Notes: a model not told the origin generated them from the letters alone. A stretch of DNA of 64,000 nt from Billgrantia pellis (GCF_008297955.1 NZ_VTPY01000002.1:248001-312000), one strand, 5' to 3'. Numbered from the stretch's first letter, positions 1 to 10,142 are shown. Made by a program: numbers and translations.

Positions 1-718
1 GCAGAAAACTGGGCTCGGGCTGCTGCCCGGATAGCGCCAGCAACTGCAGATAGGCATTGTACTGCTCGTGGGCGGCGGCCAACTGCCCCTGCTCGGCGAG
101 CTGGCGTACCAGGCGCTCGTGAAACGGTCCATAGCCGGAGAAGCGGCTCACCAGCGCATGCAGCAACGCATCGGGCACCTCGCTGTGGTGCTCCAGCACG
201 CCCTCGGCGAAACGGATCACCCGCTGGCGCCATTCATTGCGCAGCTGGACCAGCCAGCGCTGGAATTCAGTGCATGCGGGTAACTGCAACTCCTCGACGA
301 GATCACCGCGGTAGCGTCCGAGCAACTGCTCGAGTGTCACGACATCCCGTGGCCCCTCCAGCAGTTGCTGCAGCTCGTGCAGGTCGAAACGCCAGCTGTC
401 GGGACGGCGGAAGGCAATGGTCTGCCGCGAAACCACCAGCACCCGTTCGGCCTCCTCGCCCAGCGACTGACGCAGGCAATGGAGAGCATGGCGCAGATTG
501 GTACGGCCGGAGGAGAGCCCTTGATCGGGCCATAGCAGCTCGGCCAGGCTGGCCCGGTTGACGGGTTGCTGATGCAGCAACAGGTAGACCAGCAGCGCCT
601 TGACCTTGTCGTAGCTGAACTGGGTGAGGACGTCGTCCCCCAGCGTCAGTGAAAACTGGCCGAACAGCGCCAGATGATCCCAATCACTGTTATGCACGAT
701 CTCTGAAGCGTCCTGCAT
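1..718 (-). CDS. SARP/BTAD-type transcriptional activator, C-terminus beyond window edge
   Basis: The frame opens at an ATG at 718 (complement) and stays open to the window edge, giving 239 codons. An AGGG ribosome-binding site precedes the start. Residues about 15-90 look like the winged-helix DNA-binding domain of SARP regulators, with the pattern LFGQFSL, KALLVYLLLH, LAELLWPD and LRHALHCLR. Residues about 130-235 are helical and match a bacterial transcriptional activation (BTAD) domain, with a GDLVEEL turn and repeated helices. What follows (ATPase, GGDEF/EAL or TPR modules are all seen in relatives) lies outside the window, so the target is unknown. It lies 30 bases downstream of miaE on the same strand and could be co-transcribed with it. 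Confidence 0.75.
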   Translation of the reverse strand, partial: MQDASEIVHNSDWDHLALFGQFSLTLGDDVLTQFSYDKVKALLVYLLLHQQPVNRASLAELLWPDQGLSSGRTNLRHALHCLRQSLGEEAERVLVVSRQTIAFRRPDSWRFDLHELQQLLEGPRDVVTLEQLLGRYRGDLVEELQLPACTEFQRWLVQLRNEWRQRVIRFAEGVLEHHSEVPDALLHALVSRFSGYGPFHERLVRQLAEQGQLAAAHEQYNAYLQLLALSGQQPEPSFL

Positions 719-748
719 GACGGAACCCTGCGTGGCAAAGTGGCAGTG

Positions 749-1384
749 TCAGTCCGGCACCCCACTATGGAAACGAAACGCCGTGTCCGGCGTGACTATT
801 AGTTGTGATTCGCAGCCTGCGAAGAAGGCCACACGCTCGTCGATCGGCACCACGGACAGGTGCCGCGCCAGCATGAGGTAGTCTTCGTAGTGACGGCCCT
901 CCGACTTAACCAGAGTGCGGTAGAACTTGGCAAGGTCGTCGTCCAGGTGTGGAATCAGCCTGGCGAACCGTTCGCAACTACGGGCCTCGATGAAGGCGCC
1001 GATAATCAGGATATCGACCAAGCGGTCGGGATCTTGAGGCCGGACATGGCACCTCAGACCTTCGGCGTAGCGCGATGCGCTGAGGTGCCGGTAGACGATT
1101 CCCCGGCTCTCCATCAGCTTTACCACCTGCTCGAAATGCAACAGCTCCTCGCGAGCGAGCTGCGACATCTTGGTCAGCAGCAACGGCTGGTCGACGTAAC
1201 GGTAAAGCAGGCTCATGGCGGTCGACGCCGCTTTCTTCTCGCACTGGGCGTGATCGATCAATAGCAGTTCGGGGTTTGCCAGCGCCCAATCGACCCAGGC
1301 ATCGGGCGTGGGGCACGCAAGGAAGGCAAGCAGGTCCGGCGGCAGCTCGACGTCATGACGGGTCGCTTCGAGGATATCGGGCAT
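749..1384 (-). CDS. miaE: tRNA-(ms2io6A)-hydroxylase MiaE
   Basis: The 211-residue protein matches MiaE, a non-haem di-iron monooxygenase that hydroxylates the isopentenyl group of 2-methylthio-N6-isopentenyl-adenosine at position 37 of tRNAs reading UNN codons. It is a ferritin-like helical bundle with carboxylate/histidine iron ligands in EKKAAS, REELLHFEQV, EARSCERF and SEGRHYEDY. An ATG at 1384 (complement) gives a normal family length; the frame continues upstream, but that part overlaps the neighbouring gene and is unlike the family. It lies 31 bases after the DUF1289 gene and 30 before the SARP gene, so the three may form an operon. The reaction needs oxygen, which fits an aerobic host. 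Confidence 0.93.
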   Translation of the reverse strand: MPDILEATRHDVELPPDLLAFLACPTPDAWVDWALANPELLLIDHAQCEKKAASTAMSLLYRYVDQPLLLTKMSQLAREELLHFEQVVKLMESRGIVYRHLSASRYAEGLRCHVRPQDPDRLVDILIIGAFIEARSCERFARLIPHLDDDLAKFYRTLVKSEGRHYEDYLMLARHLSVVPIDERVAFFAGCESQLIVTPDTAFRFHSGVPD

Positions 1385-1415
1385 GGTTCTCGGCTCGGGA
1401 TCTTTGGGTAGGCGG

Positions 1416-1895
1416 TCAGGTACCAAAACCAGGTCGGCAATCGTCGGAGGGGGAGCGGGACACCGGCAGGTCGAGTCGGCGACGGTCCGCCTCCTCCAAA
1501 AGTCGCGCGTTAAGATGCGCGTGCAGCTCGCCAGCAGTGAGCCCGGCTGCCGCCCCGAGCGGCTCCAGTCCATAGCAACGCAGGTCGCGAATGCGATCGC
1601 GACCGACGCGCAGCAGTTCGATCGCGCGTGACAGCGGTGGCTGGTCGGGACGGAAACGGATGCGATGACGACGCATTTGGCGCTCAAGGCTGGCCGCGTC
1701 GTCGACGCGCAGAAAATGGGCGGCAACCCGCTCACGCAGGGCGTCCAACGCCGCCATGCGCTCGGCACGCTGCTCGGCGGTCAGTTCGAACCACTCGCCG
1801 ATCTCGCTGTCCGCCCGCTGGCAGCCGCGGCATACGCTGTCGCCCAGGGTGGTAGAACAGAGCCCCACACAGGGCGAGGCGATATGCGAATTCAT
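1416..1895 (-). CDS. DUF1289 domain-containing protein
   Basis: This is a 159-residue protein. Its first 60 residues carry the DUF1289 pattern: SPCVGLCS, then CRGCQR and GEWFELTAEQR, with four cysteines that probably bind a metal. The remaining 100 residues are charged and helical and have no clear assignment. I chose the ATG at 1895 (complement) because GGGGAG lies seven bases upstream and the conserved domain normally begins near the N-terminus; 34 codons of open frame further upstream look non-coding. DUF1289 proteins are of unknown function. Its position just before miaE hints at a shared transcript but not at a role. Confidence 0.82.
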   Translation of the reverse strand: MNSHIASPCVGLCSTTLGDSVCRGCQRADSEIGEWFELTAEQRAERMAALDALRERVAAHFLRVDDAASLERQMRRHRIRFRPDQPPLSRAIELLRVGRDRIRDLRCYGLEPLGAAAGLTAGELHAHLNARLLEEADRRRLDLPVSRSPSDDCRPGFGT

Positions 1896-2025
1896 AGGCG
1901 CTCCCCCAATACTTCTGTGCTCATGGTAACGCGCCCCGGCCCGGGTGGCACCCTGAAGTTGGACGAACGTCCCGTTGGGCGACATCGCGGCGACCAAAGT
2001 CTAGGCCCCGGCCGGGAGGGCCAAC

Positions 2026-2054
2026 TTAACATTGTCGACAGTTTCCCGTAGAAT
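2026..2054 (+). promoter_or_regulatory. Sigma-70-type promoter for acnB
   Basis: TTAACA at 2026-2031 and TAGAAT at 2049-2054 are separated by exactly 17 bases, each one mismatch from the sigma-70 consensus. Transcription would start near 2061 and leave a leader of about 100 bases before the GTG start of acnB. Confidence 0.6.
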
Positions 2055-2162
2055 CGCGCCACCCAGTGACTACGGTTGTTTCACCCGCCAAGGCAGTCTT
2101 TTCGCCGATGTTCATCGACGTATCGACCTGCTTTGGGCAATACACCAGATGAGGGCCCCAAC

Positions 2163-4766
2163 GTGCTTGAAGCCTATCGCCAACATGTCGAAGAACGCGC
2201 CGCCGAGGGCATCCCGCCGAAGCCCCTGAATGCCGAACAGGTCGCCGCACTGGTCGAACTGCTGAAGACCCCGCCGGCCGGCGAGGAGGAATTCATTCTC
2301 GACCTGTTGACCAACCGCGTTCCGCCGGGCGTCGATGAGGCCGCCTACGTCAAGGCCGGCTTCCTGACCGCCGTCGCCAAGGGCGAGGCGCAGTCGCCGC
2401 TGGTCGACAAGGTGCACGCCGTCAAGCTGTTGGGCACCATGCAGGGCGGCTACAACATCGCCACCCTGGTCGAACTGCTGGACGACGACGAGTTGGCCAA
2501 GGAGGCCGGCGAGCAGCTCAAGCACACCCTGCTGATGTTCGACGCCTTCCATGACGTGGAAGAGCGCGCCAAGGCCGGCAACGCCGTGGCCCAGGAGGTG
2601 CTACAGTCCTGGGCCGATGCCGAATGGTTCCTCTCCAAGCCGGCGCTGGCCGACAAGATCACCCTCACCGTCTTCAAGGTACCGGGCGAGACCAACACCG
2701 ACGACCTGTCGCCCGCCCCCGATGCCTGGTCGCGCCCCGACATTCCGTTGCACGCCAATGCCATGCTCAAGAACGAGCGAGAAGGCATCGAGCCCGAAGT
2801 GCCGGGCACCACCGGCCCGCTCAAGCAGATCGAGGCAGTGAAAGCCAAGGGCTTTCCGGTCGCCTACGTCGGCGACGTGGTCGGTACCGGCTCCTCGCGC
2901 AAGTCCGCCACCAACTCCGTGCTGTGGTTCTTCGGCGACGACATTCCCAACGTTCCGAACAAGCGCGCCGGCGGCTTCTGCTTCGGCGGCAAGATCGCCC
3001 CGATCTTCTTCAATACCATGGAAGACGCCGGCGCCCTGCCCGTGGAAATGGACGCCTCCAAGCTCGCAATGGGCGACGTGATCGACGTCTACCCCTACGA
3101 AGGCAAGGTATGCAAGCACGGCACCGATGAAGTGGTGTCCACTTTTGAACTCAAGACCCAGGTGATCCTCGACGAGGTGCGCGCCGGCGGCCGTATCCCG
3201 CTGATCATCGGTCGCGGTCTGACCGGCAAGGCACGCGAGGCGCTGGGCCTGTCCCAGTCCGATGTGTTCCGCCTGCCCGAACAACCCAAGGACACCGGCA
3301 AGGGCTTTACCCTGGCCCAGAAGATGGTGGGCAAGGCCTGCGGTATGGAAGGTGTGCGCCCGGGCATGTATTGCGAGCCGAAAATGACCACCGTGGGGTC
3401 CCAGGACACCACCGGCCCGATGACACGCGACGAACTCAAGGACCTCGCCTGTCTCGGCTTCCAGGCCGACCTGGTGATGCAGTCCTTCTGCCACACCGCA
3501 GCCTACCCAAAGCCGGTCGATGTGGAGACCCACCATACCCTGCCCGACTTCATCATGAACCGCGGCGGCGTCTCGCTACGCCCGGGCGACGGCATCATCC
3601 ACAGCTGGCTCAACCGCATGCTGCTGCCCGACACCGTGGGCACCGGCGGCGACTCGCACACTCGCTTCCCGCTGGGCATCTCGTTCCCGGCCGGCTCTGG
3701 CCTCGTCGCCTTCGCCGCCGCCACCGGCGTGATGCCGCTGGACATGCCGGAATCGGTGCTGGTGCGCTTCAAGGGCAAACGCCAGCCGGGCGTCACCCTG
3801 CGCGACCTGGTCCACGCGATTCCCTACTACGCCATCAAGCAGGGGCTGCTGACCGTCGAGAAGTCCGGCAAGAAGAACGCCTTCTCCGGCCGCGTGCTGG
3901 AGATCGAAGGCCTTGAGGATCTCACCGTCGAGCAGGCCTTCGAACTCTCCGACGCCTCCGCCGAGCGCTCCGCCGCGGGCTGTACCATCACCCTGTCCGA
4001 GGAGAGTGTCTCCGAGTACCTGCAGTCGAACATCACCCTGCTCAAGTGGATGATTGCCAATGGCTACGGCGACAAGCGCACCATCGAGCGCCGCATCCTG
4101 GCCATGGAGGAGTGGCTGGCCAACCCGAGCCTGATGCGCGCCGACAAGGACGCCGAGTACGCCGAGATCATCGAGATCGACCTGGCGGAACTCAAGGAAC
4201 CGGTACTCTGTGCTCCGAACGACCCGGACGACGCCCGCCTGCTCTCCGATGTCGCCGGCGAGAAGATCGACGAAGTCTTCATCGGTTCGTGCATGACCAA
4301 CATCGGCCACTTCCGCGCCGCGGGCAAGCTGCTCGAGAAGCAGCCGGCCGGCAGCCTGAAGACCCGCCTGTGGCTGGCGCCGCCGACCAAGATGGACCAG
4401 CACCAGCTGACCGAAGAGGGATACTACGGTATCTACGGCCGCGCCGGAGCACGCATGGAAATGCCGGGCTGCTCGCTATGCATGGGCAACCAGGCCCGTG
4501 TTGCCGCCAAGAGCACCGTGGTCTCGACCTCCACCCGCAACTTCCCCAATCGTCTGGGCGACGGCGCCAATGTCTATCTGGCGTCGGCCGAGCTGGCGGC
4601 GGTCGCTGCGGTGGAGGGCCGCCTGCCTACCGTCGCGGAGTACCAGCGCTACATGGGCGAATTCGACGCCATGGCCGGCGAGATCTATCGTTACATGAAC
4701 TTCCATGAAATCGAGGAGTATCAGTCTGCCGCTTCCAACGTGATTCCGGTCGCTCAGGAAGCCTGA
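2163..4766 (+). CDS. acnB: Aconitate hydratase B (bifunctional 2-methylisocitrate dehydratase)
   Basis: AcnB converts citrate to isocitrate through cis-aconitate in the citric acid cycle, using a 4Fe-4S cluster. The protein is 867 residues, against 865 in E. coli, and begins [16 protein letters not shown] as in the family. The start is therefore the GTG at 2163, preceded by GAGG; an in-frame ATG at 2076 would add 29 unrelated residues. The HEAT-like N-terminal domain (about 1-160) is followed by the swivel domain, and the catalytic core has cluster cysteines in SCMTN (about 709) and GCSLCMGN (about 770 and 773). A hairpin terminator follows. The gene stands alone behind its own promoter. Confidence 0.98.
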   Translation: MLEAYRQHVEERAAEGIPPKPLNAEQVAALVELLKTPPAGEEEFILDLLTNRVPPGVDEAAYVKAGFLTAVAKGEAQSPLVDKVHAVKLLGTMQGGYNIATLVELLDDDELAKEAGEQLKHTLLMFDAFHDVEERAKAGNAVAQEVLQSWADAEWFLSKPALADKITLTVFKVPGETNTDDLSPAPDAWSRPDIPLHANAMLKNEREGIEPEVPGTTGPLKQIEAVKAKGFPVAYVGDVVGTGSSRKSATNSVLWFFGDDIPNVPNKRAGGFCFGGKIAPIFFNTMEDAGALPVEMDASKLAMGDVIDVYPYEGKVCKHGTDEVVSTFELKTQVILDEVRAGGRIPLIIGRGLTGKAREALGLSQSDVFRLPEQPKDTGKGFTLAQKMVGKACGMEGVRPGMYCEPKMTTVGSQDTTGPMTRDELKDLACLGFQADLVMQSFCHTAAYPKPVDVETHHTLPDFIMNRGGVSLRPGDGIIHSWLNRMLLPDTVGTGGDSHTRFPLGISFPAGSGLVAFAAATGVMPLDMPESVLVRFKGKRQPGVTLRDLVHAIPYYAIKQGLLTVEKSGKKNAFSGRVLEIEGLEDLTVEQAFELSDASAERSAAGCTITLSEESVSEYLQSNITLLKWMIANGYGDKRTIERRILAMEEWLANPSLMRADKDAEYAEIIEIDLAELKEPVLCAPNDPDDARLLSDVAGEKIDEVFIGSCMTNIGHFRAAGKLLEKQPAGSLKTRLWLAPPTKMDQHQLTEEGYYGIYGRAGARMEMPGCSLCMGNQARVAAKSTVVSTSTRNFPNRLGDGANVYLASAELAAVAAVEGRLPTVAEYQRYMGEFDAMAGEIYRYMNFHEIEEYQSAASNVIPVAQEA

Positions 4767-5076
4767 TCCCCACCTTTCGACTCCGATGCTCGCACCATCG
4801 AAGGCCCTCGGCAGCCGAGAGCCAGAGCCGATGAACGAAGCGCCCTTCGGGGCGCTTTTTTATTGACCTCTTGTCCCGCTGACTCCTCGTCCGCATGACA
4901 TGTCGTCCAGGACCGTCGCTGGTGGTACGTTTCGTTACGCATACTGCCTTGAGCGCCCCCCACCGCAAGACTACGTTATAAATGCCTGTATGCGAGGCTG
5001 ACGAAACCATTGGCCTGACTTCCGCATGCACAGGAAAGGGGATTTTCAAGGCTAGGGACTTTCAAGGAGTCAGAAC
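4767..5076. other. Intergenic region acnB to outer-membrane protein
   Basis: This 310-base gap holds the acnB terminator at 4838-4862 and, near its right end, an AT-rich TATAAA at 4977-4982 that could be the -10 element for the next gene. No convincing -35 element lies at the usual distance. I see no RNA gene or small ORF with a ribosome-binding site. Confidence 0.5.
4838..4862 (+). terminator. Rho-independent terminator of acnB
   Basis: AAGCGCCC (4838-4845) and GGGCGCTT (4850-4857) form an eight-pair stem around a TTCG loop, followed by a run of T. Confidence 0.92.
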
Positions 5077-5682
5077 ATGACACGTCATACGCTCCTCACC
5101 ATAACGTTCGCCTCCACTTCACTACTCATCGCCTCGGCTCATGCCCAGAGCAACGCGCCCCATGAGCGCTATGCCTATCTAGGTGTGGGCACCGGCTTCA
5201 GCTCGCTGGAGAACGATCGGGAGGAAGTGGACAATTTCATCGATGCCGGTGCCAGCGATTTCGACCTTGACGACGACGACAATGTCTGGAAAGGCTTCGT
5301 CGGCTATCAATTCAACCGCTACATGGCAGTAGAGGCGTTCTACACCGATCTGGGCCGCGTTCAACTGCGCGGCAACGACGTTGCCAACACCGACCTGGAA
5401 TCCACCGCCTATGGCGCCAGCCTGGTCGGGCAGTTGCCGCTGACCAGCTGGTTCGCTCCGTTCGCCAAGATAGGGGCGGCCAAATGGGAGACAGACGTGG
5501 ACGGCAATCTCGGCGATGCCAGCCTCGACCTGGAAGATAACGACGGCGTCGATCCGGTTTACGGTCTGGGCGCCCAATTCACCTTCAGCCCGGTGCTGAT
5601 CCGCGCCGAGTACGAACGCTACGACTTCGACAACGATTACACCATCGATTCCTTTACCGCCTCGGTAGGCCTGCGTTTCTGA
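5077..5682 (+). CDS. Outer-membrane beta-barrel protein, OmpA/OmpW-like small porin fold
   Basis: A 201-residue protein with a signal peptide (charged start, hydrophobic run to about residue 20, cleavage after SAHAQ). The mature part alternates hydrophobic and polar residues in strands such as YAYLGVGTGF, VWKGFVGYQF and FTASVGLRF, and ends in a C-terminal phenylalanine, the usual signal for outer-membrane barrel assembly. It suits an eight-strand barrel. Acidic loops (FDLDDDDN, DNDGVD) fit a marine or halophilic host. AAGGAG stands eight bases before the ATG. It is a single-gene unit with a terminator-like hairpin after it. Function is unknown. Confidence 0.85.
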   Translation: MTRHTLLTITFASTSLLIASAHAQSNAPHERYAYLGVGTGFSSLENDREEVDNFIDAGASDFDLDDDDNVWKGFVGYQFNRYMAVEAFYTDLGRVQLRGNDVANTDLESTAYGASLVGQLPLTSWFAPFAKIGAAKWETDVDGNLGDASLDLEDNDGVDPVYGLGAQFTFSPVLIRAEYERYDFDNDYTIDSFTASVGLRF

Positions 5683-5695
5683 CTCTCCCCTCGAC

Positions 5696-5725
5696 CGAAG
5701 ACGCCGGGCTTGACCGGCGTCTTCG
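5696..5725 (+). terminator. Hairpin after the outer-membrane protein gene
   Basis: CGAAGACGCCGG (5696-5707) pairs perfectly with CCGGCGTCTTCG (5714-5725) over 12 pairs around a six-base loop. No T run follows, so termination is inferred from the stem and position. Confidence 0.65.
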
Positions 5726-5809
5726 CGTGCGGCCTCGACCAAACGACGACGGCCGGACCAGACGATCCATGGCATCATCCGGCTACGCATCCATGACAAG
5801 GAGCCTTCA

Positions 5810-6298
5810 ATGAGCGCCATCATCACCCCCGACATCTGCGACGCCCATCCCGACGTAGAGGTTCTCGACCCCATATTCATCAACTTCGGGGGACGCGATG
5901 CTTTCTGCGGCCCGATTCGCACCGTCAAGTGCTTCGAGGACAACTCCCGCGTGAAGGAGGCTGTCGCCGAACCCGGTGAGGGTGCCGTGCTGGTCGTGGA
6001 CGCCGGGGGGTCTCAGCGCTGCGCCATGCTCGGCGATATGCTCGCCGAACAGGCCGTCGACAACGGCTGGGCCGGCGTGGTCATGTACGGCTGCGTTCGC
6101 GACGTCGACGTGCTGGCCGAGACAGATCTCGGCGTACAGGCGCTCGGCTCGCATCCGCGCAAGAGCGAGAAGCGCGGCGAAGGCGTGCGCGACATACCGG
6201 TCACCTTCGCCGGTGTCACACTGAAGCCGGGGCAATGGCTCTATGCCGACAACAACGGCATCGTGGTGGCCGACGAACGCCTGCCGCTCGAAGCATAA
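5810..6298 (+). CDS. rraA: Ribonuclease E activity regulator RraA
   Basis: The 162-residue protein matches RraA, which binds RNase E and reduces its cleavage of transcripts. The fold is shared with class II 4-hydroxy-4-methyl-2-oxoglutarate aldolases. Visible family motifs are [27 protein letters not shown] and GCVRDV, followed by [19 protein letters not shown] lies upstream of the ATG at 5810. Sequence alone does not fully separate the RNase E regulator from aldolase relatives, but the length and the [11 protein letters not shown] stretch favour RraA. Its presence implies an RNase E outside the window, which matters for the RNase J gene at 30.4 kb. Confidence 0.88.
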   Translation: MSAIITPDICDAHPDVEVLDPIFINFGGRDAFCGPIRTVKCFEDNSRVKEAVAEPGEGAVLVVDAGGSQRCAMLGDMLAEQAVDNGWAGVVMYGCVRDVDVLAETDLGVQALGSHPRKSEKRGEGVRDIPVTFAGVTLKPGQWLYADNNGIVVADERLPLEA

Positions 6299-6383
6299 AC
6301 CGCCTGTAGGCCATGGCTTTCTTGCCCTTCGCACGAGTGCGATGCCACTCTAAGCGTATGATTTCCAGCCAGGAGCCAACGCC

Positions 6384-8261
6384 TTGATATTGTCATCCTT
6401 GGGCGTGGACGTGCTACGCAGCCTGCGCGAACACCTGCGTCCCTTGGTGGCGTATCATCTGTTCTTCACCCTCCTGGCCTCGAGCCTGCTGCTGCCGGCC
6501 GTGGCCTGGACCCTGACCGAACTGCTCGGCCGCTTCGATCGTCCCGTCATTACCAATGCCGAACTGCTCGACCTGCTGCTCAGCCCCGGGGGGGTACTGT
6601 GGTTGCTGGCTGCGGTCGGGCTGACCTTTCTCATTCTCTATCTGCAGCAGGCCGGCATGATCCTCGTCGCCATCCGGCGTCACGACAACCACCTGCGTCT
6701 TGCCTTCGTTGCCCTGTGGCAAACCGTGCATCGCCTGCCGGCGCTGATCGGCTTGGTGCTACTGCAAGTGGGCGCCCACCTGCTCCTGCTCGTCTTGGCT
6801 GCACTGCTGTTGGTCTGGCTCTATGGCGTCATCATCGGCGACCTCGATCCCTACTATGTGCTACGCATCCGGCCGGCAGTCTTCTGGCAGTACGTGGCCT
6901 TGGCCGCCCCGCTCTGTCTGGGCTGGGTCATGCTCGCCGCCATGCTCTACGTCCGCTGGATACTGGCCCTGCCGGTGGCCACGCTGGAGAGCCTCGGACC
7001 TCTCGCCGCGCTGCGTCGCAGTCGAGTCCTGACTCAGGGGCACCGCGCCGCGGTCGCGCTAGTCGTGATCGCCATGCTGCTGGCCATTGTCGCCTTGCCT
7101 CTCGCCGCCAGCACGCTGTTCGATCGCGTCTTCACGCCACTGCTGTGGTGGTTGCCGGAGCGCAACGTGGTGCTGATTCCCGCCATGCTGGCCTACGTTG
7201 CCGGTTACGTGCTGGCGACGTTGGCCATCACTTTCGTCGGTATCGCCGCCAATGCGCTGCTCTCGGCCTGTCTTTACCTACGCCTGGCCCACCAGGAACC
7301 ACGCCCCACCCCACCGCCACCCGGCGCCCACCCCGGCCGGCTCGCCTGGGGAGTCGAGCTCACCGTGCTGTTGTTCGCCCTGCTGCAAGCCTGGTGGATC
7401 GTCAACAGCTTCGAATTGCGCGACGACGTTACCATCATCGCGCATCGTGGAAGTTCGATGACGGCACCGGAAAATACGTTGGCAGCCGTAGAGAGGGCGA
7501 TCGAGGATGGCGCTCACTACGTGGAGATCGACGTGCGCCTGACCGCCGACGGCGAAGCGGTGCTCTACCACGACCGAAGCCTTCAGCGCCTGACGGGCGA
7601 TCGGCGCAACCTGAGCGACCTCACACTGGATGAGCTCCAGCAATTCGATGTCGGCCAATGGTTCGGAGATGCCTACGTGGGCGAGCGCATTCCCAGCCTG
7701 GACGAAGCGCTGCAGGCCGTGCGTGGACGTAGCCAATTGATGATCGACATGAAGCCCGATTCCGGGGCGGAGGAGGCCTTGGTGGATGCGGTGCTTGCCG
7801 CATTGGAAAGGGAGACCGTGGGCCGCCGCGACTGCATCGCCCGCGTCAGCCCTGCGAATGCCGCCCGCTGCGGCAATCCCAACGTGATCGAAGAGACGCG
7901 CCTGGCGGTGATGTCGCCTGCCGTCATCGAGGCGATCAAGGAGCGCGAACCGGCCCTGCGCGTGACCCTACTGGCCCAACTGGTCATGCCAGGCACGTTG
8001 GATAGACGCAGTTTCGACGCCCTGGGGTTACGCCACAACCGTATCACGGAGAATGAGATCCGGCTGGCGCGGGCGCTGGGTTACGAAGTGCACGCCTGGA
8101 CGGTCAACGATCCGGCGCGCATGTCGCAATTGGTCGATCTGGGTGTGGATGCGGTCATCACCGACCATCCCGATCGTCTCGCCGAACTCATCGCGGACCG
8201 CCGCGAGCTCAGCGACGGCGCCCTGCTGCTGGTGAAACTGCGCAACTGGTTGCGCCGCTGA
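6384..8261 (+). CDS. Membrane-anchored glycerophosphodiester phosphodiesterase
   Basis: A 625-residue two-part protein. Residues 1 to about 345 contain about seven hydrophobic segments and match the GPDPase membrane domain. Residues about 350-605 form a GDPD TIM-barrel, with catalytic AHRG (about 353-356), ENTLAAVERAIEDGA, the metal-binding EIDVRLTADG and the later HDRSL histidine. The enzyme should hydrolyse glycerophosphodiesters to glycerol-3-phosphate and an alcohol at the membrane; glpD in this window could use the product. The start is TTG at 6384, supported by AGGAG six bases upstream. It is convergent with ggt, with only two bases between the stop codons. Confidence 0.92.
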   Translation: MILSSLGVDVLRSLREHLRPLVAYHLFFTLLASSLLLPAVAWTLTELLGRFDRPVITNAELLDLLLSPGGVLWLLAAVGLTFLILYLQQAGMILVAIRRHDNHLRLAFVALWQTVHRLPALIGLVLLQVGAHLLLLVLAALLLVWLYGVIIGDLDPYYVLRIRPAVFWQYVALAAPLCLGWVMLAAMLYVRWILALPVATLESLGPLAALRRSRVLTQGHRAAVALVVIAMLLAIVALPLAASTLFDRVFTPLLWWLPERNVVLIPAMLAYVAGYVLATLAITFVGIAANALLSACLYLRLAHQEPRPTPPPPGAHPGRLAWGVELTVLLFALLQAWWIVNSFELRDDVTIIAHRGSSMTAPENTLAAVERAIEDGAHYVEIDVRLTADGEAVLYHDRSLQRLTGDRRNLSDLTLDELQQFDVGQWFGDAYVGERIPSLDEALQAVRGRSQLMIDMKPDSGAEEALVDAVLAALERETVGRRDCIARVSPANAARCGNPNVIEETRLAVMSPAVIEAIKEREPALRVTLLAQLVMPGTLDRRSFDALGLRHNRITENEIRLARALGYEVHAWTVNDPARMSQLVDLGVDAVITDHPDRLAELIADRRELSDGALLLVKLRNWLRR

Positions 8262-8263
8262 CC

Positions 8264-10093
8264 TCAGTCCCCCATCACCACGCCTTCCCGGCGCGGATCG
8301 GCGCCACCGAAGAAACCGTCCTCCGTGCGCTGGATCGCCTGCAGTCCGCTGGTCAATTCACGCTCGCTGGCCTCGTGCCCCAAGGCATTGAGCGATTCGA
8401 TCACCGCCGCGGGAAAGCGTCCCTCTTCCAGGAAAGCGGGACCGCCCAGCGTAATGGCGTGAGGCAGATCGAGCGCCTCCTGCGCATCGAGCCCCCAATC
8501 CAGCATCGCCACCAGCGCCTTGGCTGTATAGTGGATGATCGCGGCACCGCCGGGAGAACCGAGGCTGGCGATAAGCTCGCCACTCTGGCGATCGAAGACC
8601 AACGTCGGACTCATGCTCGAGCGGGGCCGCTTGCCGGGTTCGACGCGGTTGGCGATCGGCGTACCGTCATCATCCAGCGGTCGAAACGAGAAGTCGGTGA
8701 GTTCGTTGTTGAGCAGGTAGCCGCCCGGCAGGCCGGTGCCGCCATTGGCCATGATGCGCGAGCCGAAAGCCTGCTCGATGGTAGTGGTCATGGCCACCGC
8801 ATTGCCCTGCTCGTCGATGATGCTCATGTGACTGGTGCCATACTCCGGCTGTGGCGGCTGCACGGCCCAGGCCGTCTCCAGCTCGCCCGGATCGCCCGGC
8901 TCGGCGGCATCGGGCCCCATGCTCTCCTCACCGATCAGCTCTGCGCGCTCGCCGAGATAATCCGAATCGACCAGACTGTTCCAATCCCCTCCGGGGGCGT
9001 CGACGAAGTCGGGATCGCCGATGAACTTGTTGCGATCGGCAAACGCCAGGCGCGACGCTTCGAGAAAACGGTGCAGCCATTCGGTGCTCGGTCGATCCCC
9101 GTCCAGCGGCTCGTCGAGTTCGGGCAGATGCTCTATGATCCCCAGGATCTGCATGATGGTGAGGTGACCCGATGATGGGGGCGGGAAGCCGCAAACGCGG
9201 TAATCCTGCCAATCGGTGCAGATCGGGGGCCGCTCCTTGGCCACGTAAGTGGCCATGTCTTCCATGCTGATTGCCCCCGGACGCTCGGGGTGGTCCTGGA
9301 CGCGAAACACGAGATCCTCGGCGATCGAACCGGTATGCAGCGCCTTGCTGCCGTGCTCGGCGATATCGCGCAGAATGGCGCCGAGCGCCGGGTTCTTGAG
9401 TTCGTGTCCTTCGCCGAGCGGCTCGCCCTGCTCGTCGTAATAGAAGGTACCTGCGAGCGGATCCTCGCGCAGCCGCTCCTCCTCGACGAGGCTGGTATGC
9501 AGGCGTCGGCTGACAGGAAACCCCTCCTCAGCCAGCGTGATGGCGGGCTCGAACAGCTCGGCCCAGGGCAGCTTGCCATGCTTCTCATGAGCGAGTTCGA
9601 GCATGCGCACCGTACCGGGAACGCCCACCGACAAGCCGCTGGCCACCGCCTCCATGAATTCCAGCGGCTCGCCACCGCCGTTGAGGAACAGTGATTCGCT
9701 GGCGGCCCGCGGAGCCACCTCACGTCCGTCGTACGCCTTGACCTCACTACCGTCATAGTGCATCAGGAAGGCACCACCGCCGATCCCGCTCGATTGGGGC
9801 TCCACCAGCGTCAATACCATTTGTACCGCAATCGCAGCATCGACGGCCGATCCCCCCGCCTTGAGCACCTGATAGCCGGCATCGGTGGCCAGCGGGTTGG
9901 CGGCGGCCACGGCAAAACGCTCCGTAGACCAGCCGGGCTTTTCAGTGAAGCCGGACGACGATTCCGGGGTAATCGCCGGGGCCTCGTAATCGAAGGTCGT
10001 ATCGGCGAATACCGTTGGCGACACGCCCACAACCAGGGCGAAGCCGGCACCGGCCAGCCAGCGCCTGCAGGGTAAGGAGGTTGTCATGTCCAT
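8264..10093 (-). CDS. ggt: Gamma-glutamyltransferase (glutathione hydrolase)
   Basis: A 609-residue periplasmic enzyme that cleaves or transfers the gamma-glutamyl group of glutathione and related peptides. The first 31 residues form a signal peptide (CRRWLAGAGFALVVGVSP, cleavage near VFAD). The pro-enzyme self-cleaves before a threonine, here T in GTSHMS near residue 417, giving large and small subunits. The small subunit shows NGGTGLPGGYLLNNE and the GSPGG oxyanion motif. The start at 10093 (complement) has GAGGGG about nine bases upstream; a second ATG two codons on is less well placed. The gene follows ppsA but is separated from it by a terminator. Confidence 0.95.
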   Translation of the reverse strand: MDMTTSLPCRRWLAGAGFALVVGVSPTVFADTTFDYEAPAITPESSSGFTEKPGWSTERFAVAAANPLATDAGYQVLKAGGSAVDAAIAVQMVLTLVEPQSSGIGGGAFLMHYDGSEVKAYDGREVAPRAASESLFLNGGGEPLEFMEAVASGLSVGVPGTVRMLELAHEKHGKLPWAELFEPAITLAEEGFPVSRRLHTSLVEEERLREDPLAGTFYYDEQGEPLGEGHELKNPALGAILRDIAEHGSKALHTGSIAEDLVFRVQDHPERPGAISMEDMATYVAKERPPICTDWQDYRVCGFPPPSSGHLTIMQILGIIEHLPELDEPLDGDRPSTEWLHRFLEASRLAFADRNKFIGDPDFVDAPGGDWNSLVDSDYLGERAELIGEESMGPDAAEPGDPGELETAWAVQPPQPEYGTSHMSIIDEQGNAVAMTTTIEQAFGSRIMANGGTGLPGGYLLNNELTDFSFRPLDDDGTPIANRVEPGKRPRSSMSPTLVFDRQSGELIASLGSPGGAAIIHYTAKALVAMLDWGLDAQEALDLPHAITLGGPAFLEEGRFPAAVIESLNALGHEASERELTSGLQAIQRTEDGFFGGADPRREGVVMGD

Positions 10094-10142
10094 GTAAAAG
10101 AGCCCCTCGGTAACTCCGTGTAAGAGGTGTACAGCATAGGCG

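Noticed and set aside
3576-4403. Long open frame on the minus strand inside acnB
   Set aside because: It lies fully antisense to aconitase B; the product is a biased shadow without a family match or ribosome-binding site.
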